Assembly (NCBI GenBank): GCA_963576565.1
Contig: OY755038.1
Coordinates: 65,593,908-65,657,907, forward strand
DNA: 64,000 nt
Source: Aspidapion aeneum
Lineage: Eukaryota > Arthropoda > Insecta > Coleoptera > Brentidae
Direction of reading: 5' to 3'
The translations under genes were made by a program, and so were the position numbers. The notes below the pieces were generated by a model that was given only the letters and a program-made list of their open reading frames with translations, ran no database searches and was not told where the DNA came from. Every line of letters begins with the position of its first letter. The stretch's first letter is position 1. Below, one piece after another: positions 57,063 through 64,000 of this stretch.

Positions 57063-58725
57063 TAGTTTATGATAATACTGCTGCTAGATTTTAGACCAAT
57101 TATTAAAGAGCTTGAGAGTCACAGCTGCCTAATTAAAGAAATATATATCTACATCGCACCCACACACCTTTATCGATTGTCGTGTCGTTGGCACTTGCTT
57201 GAATAACCCTTTCCATGTTTTCAATCTAATTTCCATTGTTACTTGCTTGCTCGTACTTTCGCCATTTTATACATATGTTACTATCAAGAAGGTCGTATTT
57301 CCATTTACTTGTCTTTTGCATTGTCTTATTGTCGTCTTCATATATTTGTATTTTTCAATATTGATACACAGGACCAACCAATAATCATAAATTAACAAGT
57401 GACTTCATACGACTTTAATGGCTGGTTTACGCTCCTTATATAATAATAAAGCAAGAGAGATTCTTGATACTTAGGTATAATTAAATTTTTATTCGTCGAA
57501 GTTAAAGCTTAATATATTAAGTTGCGCTTATTAGACGATTGAATAAATTAAAACTCAAAATTCATCTTCGGGTGTAATGACCAGCTTACACTTAAAAACG
57601 GTTAGAGATACTTACTAACCAAAACGTCGGGTTTAAAATAAATAAGGACAATGGATGTCCGAAATTTGGTTTCTACTCAATCATTACATATGAGTTTCAA
57701 ACAAAGACCATCATAACACGCCTGTTATGTAAGTTATGATTATGTACGACCCCCTGTTTCTATGCTAAAAGCATTGTTATCCTGAAGTTGTTCAATTAGT
57801 GACAAACAGTTTTGCGAAAAAATCGTTTTAAGTTAGGTTCGGAAACAATATTTTAAAACATCTCAAGTTGTTGATCAAACATGCCTTAATATAAATCAGT
57901 GTTTTATTGTATTATTATAAGGTAAGTGTGCCATATTCTAATATTGTGCCATAAGCTGATAGATTTTTATAAAATTTACTAAAACAAGAATATATTTAGA
58001 GATTTGTGAGTAGCTCATGTCTGTTAAATTTTTTGATTGGTCCCCCACCAACTAAAATTAATTTCATTGGATTAAACTATATTTTTGATGTCTGTCAGTC
58101 ATTTCATAATCACTTTGATTGTTGTTATTTGGTTATATAGATATAATCTTTAGTTGATCTAGAAATAATAACATATAAATATTTTTGTGTTTTTAGATTT
58201 ATTATACAAATTATCTTAGTTTTGGGGGTGTCAGATTTAGGACCGGTGCAGTGCTCTACTGTGGTTCCAAATCTTATATAATTTTCATACAACATACAAC
58301 ATAAAAAAAATATATATTTATTTTTGAAATTCCTTACAGAACAGGTTTTTTAAATACTTAATTCTGATAGGGGTGTAAGAATAAGAAGCATGGTAGAATA
58401 TCAAATTTAGAATTAGAATTTAATAAAAACTCTTGGGCGTTTTTTATTGTAATACTAAATAATACGCTGTTAAAAATAAAATTTAATTATTCTAATAAAT
58501 TGTTATTAAAAATATTTCTGTAAAGAGCTTAGTTTTTACGTAAAATGTAAAGAATAGATAATAAATAGGATTTTTTGTGATTTTTAAAAATGATTTCCAA
58601 GTTTAGGGACCCCATTCAAAGTTAGCTGCCATTTTAGGCGAAATATTATATATTAAAATAATTCTAGCGACTTATTAATACATTTAAATCTATTTTACAA
58701 GCTTTTATTTAGCTTCAGATGTTCT
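57063..58725. other. No gene recognised
   Basis: AT-rich sequence without clear repeats or coding regions. Confidence 0.4.
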
Positions 58726-59183
58726 GTCTAACTAACTATCTAACTAACTATCTAACTAACTATCTAACTATCTAACTAACTATTTAACTAACTATCTAAC
58801 TAACTATCTAACTAACTATCTAACTAACTATCTAACTAACTATCTAACTAACTATCTAACTAACTATCTAACTAACTATCTAACTAACTATCTAACTAAC
58901 TATCTAACTAACTATCCAACTAACTATCTAACTAACTATCTAACTAACTATCTAACTAACTATCTAACTAACTATCTAACTAACTATCTAACTAACTATC
59001 TAACTAACTATCTAACTAACTATCTAACTAACTATCTAACTAACTATCTAACTAACTATCTAACTAACTATCTAACTATCTAACTAACTATCTAACTAAC
59101 TATCTAACTAGCTATCTAACTAACTATCTAACTAACTATCTAACTAACTATCTAACTAACTATCTAACTAACTAACTATCTAT
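58726..59183. repeat. 12-bp tandem repeat (TAACTAACTATC)n, about 38 units
   Basis: Nearly uninterrupted 458-base array with a few shortened units (near 58767, 59073) and point changes. It is directly followed by the 129-base tandem repeat, which suggests both belong to one repeat family. Confidence 0.97.
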
Positions 59184-59196
59184 CAAATCTTGTGAA

Positions 59197-59585
59197 GCGT
59201 TTTTGACACACTTCCCATTATCCGATTTGGATGAAATTTGGTACACACATAGTGGTCCCATGACAATACAACATTAAGAAAAAAAAATCCTACCACCCCT
59301 ACCCCCACCCCTTCTATAGAAAAATGTGTTTTTGACACACTTCCCGTTATCCGATTTGGATGAAATTTAGTATACATATAGTGGTCCGATGACAATACAA
59401 CAATAATGAAAAAATGTCCACCCACCCTACCCCCTACCCCCTTCCATTAAAAATGCGTTTTTGATACACTTCACTTCAAATGACTGTTATTAAATTTGGT
59501 ATATACAATACAAACAAAAAATATATTTCTACCTCTACCCTCACCCTCTCCTTCCCCCAATAGGAAAATAGGTTTCCAAACAACT
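59197..59585. repeat. 129-bp tandem repeat, three diverging units
   Basis: Units start GCGTTTTTGACACACTTCCC at 59197, 59326 and 59455 and contain TATCCGATTTGGATGAAATT, AGTGGTCC and a C-rich end (CTACCCCCACCCC). The third unit is truncated or diverged. Confidence 0.85.
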
Positions 59586-59680
59586 CACGATCAGCGATTT
59601 CATTATAATCCAGAATAAACTCTTCTGTTCAAATATTTTCATTTAATAGAGTAGATAGCTGAGACTAAAAAGTAGAAAAT

Positions 59681-60145
59681 AAATTGGTAAAAAAAAATTT
59701 AAGTCACAAGCTTTTATGAAATGCACTAAAAATTAAAAAATAATGTTCTAACATTCTAATATTATCATAATAATAAAAGCGATGCCCGCAAATCAAAGCA
59801 TAAGTTAATCTAAATTTATGATCTAAACACTTAAAGAATATTCAACATAACAGGTCAAAGATATTTTTAATGTGCCGCAATGTTATGCCATTGCCATACT
59901 TATGTCAGAGAAATGCTGGGGTATCTTGGGTCGGTTTGGTACCTCGGCATTTTTCTGCTAGATTGATTCTTGCAAATAGTGATATTTAATTGATACGGAT
60001 ATCTTATCGTGCTAACATCGTCAAAATTTCCATCAGTTGGCCATCGCTTTTATTATTATGATAATATTAGAATGTTAGAAAATAATTTTTTAATTTTTAG
60101 TGCATTTTATAAATCTTGTGACTTAAAAAAAAATTTTACCAATTT
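59681..60145. mobile_element. Foldback MITE with 105-bp arms
   Basis: AAATTGGTAAAAAAAAATTT ... TTCTAACATTCTAATATTAT (59681-59785) is inverted at 60041-60145. The loop contains a second small hairpin, AATGCTGGGGTA...TACCTCGGCATT, near 59911-59952. Confidence 0.85.
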
Positions 60146-60199
60146 ATTTGCTAGGGAGCTTTGTTTTAAAGAAAATTGGATAAAAATTTTACCTCTTAG

Positions 60200-61176
60200 G
60201 GGATTTCTGTAATCCGTCAAACTTCATAAAATTTTGGTATGTTGTAGAATGAACCTTTCTTAACAAAAGTTCTTATGGGCCCAACTCAAATTAATGACCA
60301 GTCTCTGAAATACACGGTGTTGACAGTGATAATATCCAAGAAGCATAATGGCTCTTTAGACGAGTTTTCCAAACATATACGCATTGTTAGTATTGCATAT
60401 ATCTCTACCTTTAAAACATTATCTACAGGGTGTTTAAGTAAATATTATTCAAAAGCGATAATGACAAACAACCATTACACCTTTTTGCAGGGCACGACAC
60501 AGATGTGCAAAACGCTTAAATAATTTTTAATATTATTTAAAAAATATTTGCTGAAACATCCTGTAATAAATATTTAATAAGTCAGGAATCATTAAAAAAC
60601 TAATCTATATGTTAAGTAATATTTCGTATATATTTAAAAACCCCGTCTAAAGAGCTATTATGCCCATTGAACATTATCACTTTCAAAATTCTGTATTTCA
60701 GAAAGTTGGGCTCATGAGAATTTCTGATGAGCAAGCTTTAATCTACAACATACCAAAGCTTGTATCTCATTAAAACATTCGACTAATACTTATTAAACAC
60801 CCTATAGATAATAATTTTTTAAATGGACCGATTAAAAATAATAAATAAATCGTAAAAATATGTAATAGTATAGTTCATTCCATAATTTTTGAGATAACTT
60901 TTTGACAGTAGCTGTTTACCATAACAAACAGCATAGGCCAGCGAGAAAAAATCGTGAAAAGTTCCAAAAATAACGAAATTAACTGTAATTGCGTATATGT
61001 TTAAAAAACCCATCTAAAGAGCGATTAAGCTTCCTGGACATTATCACTTTCAACACCCTGTATTTCAAAAACTGGTCATTATTTTGTGTTGGGCCCATGA
61101 GAACTTTTGATAAGAAGAAAGGTTCATTCTACCACACGCCGATATTATGTGGAGTTTGACGGATTACAGAGATCCC
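60200..61176. mobile_element. TIR element, about 975 bp, with 190-bp arms and an internal third arm copy
   Basis: GGGATTTCTGTAATCCGTCA ... AGAATGAACCTTTCTT ... ATGGGCCCAACxCAAA ... GCTCTTTAGA (60200-60390) is inverted at 60985-61176. A further copy of the inner arm (CGTCTAAAGAGCTATTATGC ... CATGAGAATTTCTGA) lies at about 60650-60770 in the same direction as the right arm. No coding region. Confidence 0.85.
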
Positions 61177-62014
61177 ATAACAGGTGTGCCTGATCCTTTT
61201 TAAAGATTTTTGTAAATCCCCACATTTATAGATGCCACAGGGCTGTGAGGGGTAAACTTATTTGTACCGTATTTGCATTGTTGCAAAGAAAAATTTATTC
61301 TCTTAATAAAGTTTTATACTTGTTTTTTGTAGAAGGCTTAGTTTGTACCTTAGAGTAATAAAAATATAAAGAGAAGTAATCAACCGCGGCCCTGTATAAA
61401 TTTTCCCTATTCGTGGCGGTCATTCCTGAAAACTTAGAATTTACAGAATCCGCGGCGATGGCAACATCGCTGCATCACTGGAATCATCTCGCTAAAACCA
61501 AAGTGAGCTGAATTTTCACAATATTTTCATAAACATAGCATTTCTTGATTATTTTTACGTCCAACTAAGTTCTTATTTACAAAAATAAAACTCAACACAC
61601 AGTAAAAAAACATTAAAAATTCAATACACCGGGTCCGACGACCAGGACAACACTGCATTTAATACAAACAAATGTTACTGTCAGTGTCGACCTTAGAGCT
61701 TATGAAAATCTGGGCTAACCGTTTACGACTTGAGAACCCACCTAATTAAACTTGTTGCCATTATATAAGTGAAAAAATAATCTTTTGTTTGAAACTCGCA
61801 CACAATGATTGAGTAGAAATAAAACTTTGGACTTCCATTGTCTTTATCTGAGGGCACGGCAGTGCGTCGCCAAGTTCGCGCTGCCGTACCATCTTTTCTT
61901 GAAACATTTCAGCCCCTATTTGACCTATCTAAAACTCTACTTCTGAAAGAGCTACGAATCTCATACTTTGCACAGTCGCAGACCTTCATAGAGTTAACAA
62001 CTCCTTCAAGTTTT
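61177..62014. other. No gene recognised; small GC-rich hairpin
   Basis: A hairpin GGCACGGCAGTGCG...CGCGCTGCCGTACC lies at about 61853-61889. A short ATG frame at about 61456 (MATSLHHWNHLAKTK) next to a GTGAGC donor-like site could be a host first exon, but nothing supports it. Confidence 0.3.
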
Positions 62015-63360
62015 ATGGACTTCCATAAAGTAGTAAAGTAGTTACAAAATTTCAAAAAACGTCGAAATTGCCACTCACTCACTGACTCACTCATTCATGT
62101 ATAGATCATCAAAATTTTACTGTACTTCCAGACATGCTACAGAGCCGAAATTTGGCAGACTGATAGAAATTATGACGAAACCCCAAATCAAAAAGCCCCA
62201 AAACTCTAATTTACTCCCCTCCCCTATACATGTAAAATTATTTAAAAGTAACATTACCCACTTCTAGAAATGCTAGAGAGCTGAGCTTTGGCAGCCTGAT
62301 AGGAACTATAATAAAACAATAGGAAAAAATTATAACACCTCAAAATTATAATTTACTTCCTTCCCATATAAATGTAAAGTTATGTAAAAGTAACACTGCC
62401 CACTTCCAGAAACGCTAGAGAGCTGAGCTTTTTAAGAATGAAAGACACTATGATAAAACTATAAATTTAAAACACCAATATTTTAATTTACTTCCCTCTC
62501 CTATAAATGTAAATTTATATAAAAGTAACATTGCCCACTTCCAGAAACGCTAGGGAGCTGAGCTTTGGAAGGCTGATAGAAACTATGATAAAACCATGGG
62601 AAAAAATTTAAAAACCCCAAAAATTTTCATTTACTCTCCTCCGCTATAAATGTCAAGTTATGTGAAAGTAACATTACCCACTTCCAAAAACGCTAGAGAG
62701 CTGCGCATTGGAAGACTGATAGGAACTATGATAAAACTATAGGAAAAAATTTAAAAACACGAAAATTTTAATTTACTTCCCTCCCCTATACATGTAAAGT
62801 TATGCAAAAGTAACATTGTCCACTTTCAGAAACGCTAGAGAGCTGAGCTTTGGAAGGCTGATAGCAGCTATGATAAAACCATGGGAAAAAATTAAAAGAC
62901 CTCAAAATTTTAAGTAAGGCATTGCAAAAGTTTTGAACAATATTCCGCATATTTTACTATTTTAAAAATTAAATATTATCCAATTTCTTTAAAAAAGAAG
63001 TGAAATCATAACAAAAACATTTCATGTAAAAAAAGCCAAGTACGCGGCATTCCGTAAAAAGAATTGAGATAAAAGTAAAGTCAAGTTCTCCAATACAAAT
63101 TTCAAAATGAAAGTAAGAAACTAGTTTGGAAATATTTTTCTAAACTTGGCTATTACGGCTATAAATGACTCTTAGGCACAGTGCTAAATTGAACATAAAG
63201 AAGTTTGGCTTTAATAGCAAAGTTTAGAAAATCATTTCCAACTAGTAAAAATCTTTCATTATGAAATTTGTATTGGAGAACTTGACCTTACTTTTATCTC
63301 AATTATTTTTACTGAATGTCATTCTCGCGTACTTGGCTCTTTTTACATGAAATGTTTTTG
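62015..63360 (+). repeat. Repeat D, copy 2 (five 142-bp units plus terminal palindrome)
   Basis: Same head (CACTCACTCACTGACTCACT, CATGTATAGATCATCAAA) and tail as 44580-45452, but with about five tandem units. Unit starts near 62222, 62365, 62500, 62643 and 62785 (CCTATAAATGTAAAGTTATG ... AGCTTTGGAAGGCTGATAG). Copy number thus differs between loci. Confidence 0.9.
63018..63358. repeat. Palindromic tail of repeat D, copy 2
   Basis: AACATTTCATGTAAAAAAAG ... TTCTCCAATACAAATTT inverted as AAATTTGTATTGGAGAACTT ... TTTTTACATGAAATGTTT; inner TTGGCTATTACGGC / GGCTTTAATAGC also inverted. Confidence 0.85.
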
Positions 63361-63490
63361 TGTTGATTTATTTTAAACAGGACGTTTCAGTAAGTAAGTT
63401 TATCTAACCGTTTTCAAGTGTAAACTAAACAATCCAGTCTAAAGGCTACTACTTATACTACTTGGTGTGCAGTCGGCCCGCCTCCTTTTT

Positions 63491-63978
63491 ACCTTCCTAG
63501 CCTGCACAGCAACGGCTAGAGAAAGTATTGTTTTCGACAAAAAATTTTTTTTCAGATAACACCGAAAATGTTTTATTTGGGTGTATTTTGACCTACCCTA
63601 GCAATATCGTCGTGATGTCTGTATGTGTTGTGTGTGTATGTATGTATATCTGTCCGTAACGCGATCTTAAACCGCTTAACCGATTTACATGAAATTTTCA
63701 GGTAAAATAGTACTCGATACTGCAACGAGCTGATTAGATTTTAGTCAAAATTCATAAATGCTAATGACAGTTTTTTGACAGTTAAAAAGTTTAAAAAATG
63801 CTAACATTTTAACGGAAGGTTGCATCAATATGCGATTTTCGGAATATAGTAGTGCGTGTTTTTTTTTAAATTATGTTTTAACCAAAAAGTTCGTAGGAGC
63901 TTTCATTTCGGAGATATTTACAAAATACTGTTTTCAAGGTTGATATAACGTAGAGTGTGCTAATGGGCTAGAAAGGTA
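63491..63978 (+). repeat. CCTTCCTAGCC-ended TIR repeat, copy C (full length)
   Basis: Starts TACCTTCCTAGCCTG and ends CTAGAAAGGTA, about 488 bases, TA at both ends. Contains CTGTCCGTAACGCGATC and AACCGCTTAACCGATTTACA, phrases shared with copy B. The longest copy of the three. Confidence 0.85.
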
Positions 63979-64000
63979 TCAGATCCGTCATGGATTCATT

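Noticed and set aside
61370..61515. Possible short first exon MATSLHHWNHLAKTK with GTGAGC
   Set aside because: Too short, donor weak, no downstream exon identified.

Overview
This is an AT-rich, gene-poor stretch of an animal genome, most likely insect (beetle-like in flavour, but I cannot fix the order). Almost everything I can identify is mobile DNA: LINEs of three or four clades, a BEL/Pao retrotransposon with seemingly identical LTRs, a non-autonomous LTR element, Transib, Tigger/pogo-like, piggyBac-type, hAT-type and P-like DNA transposons, many terminal-inverted-repeat (TIR) miniature elements (MITEs), long palindromes and satellites. I see no convincing intact host gene, no rRNA, no functional tRNA and no CRISPR array. 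CDS entries are transposon genes.

Layout. 1-4.26 kb: minus-strand CR1-superfamily LINE; ORF2 runs off the left edge, ORF1 is frameshifted. 5,488-8,782: Transib (RAG1-related) transposon with 36-bp TIRs beginning with RSS-type heptamers and a perfect 5-bp CGGCG target duplication; its transposase is broken. 9-14.5 kb: LINE C-terminal fragment and MITEs. 14,873-18,911: foldback MITE split by a 3.55-kb minus-strand LTR element (ATAT duplication). 19,395-26,495: BEL/Pao element, gag-protease and pol broken only by two local frameshifts. 26.5-30 kb: TIR elements and inverted arms. 30.4-31.0 kb: a second, more decayed RAG1/Transib-like fragment. 31.3-33.2 kb: 5'-truncated LINE. 33,543-36,428: 2.9-kb element with about 100-bp TIRs, containing a satellite and a TTAA-flanked piggyBac-type MITE. 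37.9-40.3 kb: two large palindromic elements. 41.4-42.4 and 47.4-48.7 kb: 509-bp tandem repeat family. 42.9-44.5 kb: Tigger-like transposase relic split by a TA-flanked repeat. 50.8-57.1 kb: RTE-type LINE on the minus strand, split by a 4,125-bp TIR element carrying a decayed two-exon THAP-domain gene (P-superfamily candidate). 58.7-64 kb: 12-bp and 129-bp tandem repeats, foldbacks, and second copies of two repeat families seen near 44 kb.

Nesting gives relative ages: LTR element into MITE, small MITE into Transib, TA-flanked repeat into Tigger relic, THAP/TIR element into RTE LINE, piggyBac MITE into the 2.9-kb element. The two best finds are the Transib element with matching ends and target duplication, and the THAP-bearing element whose borders exactly reconnect a broken LINE reading frame.
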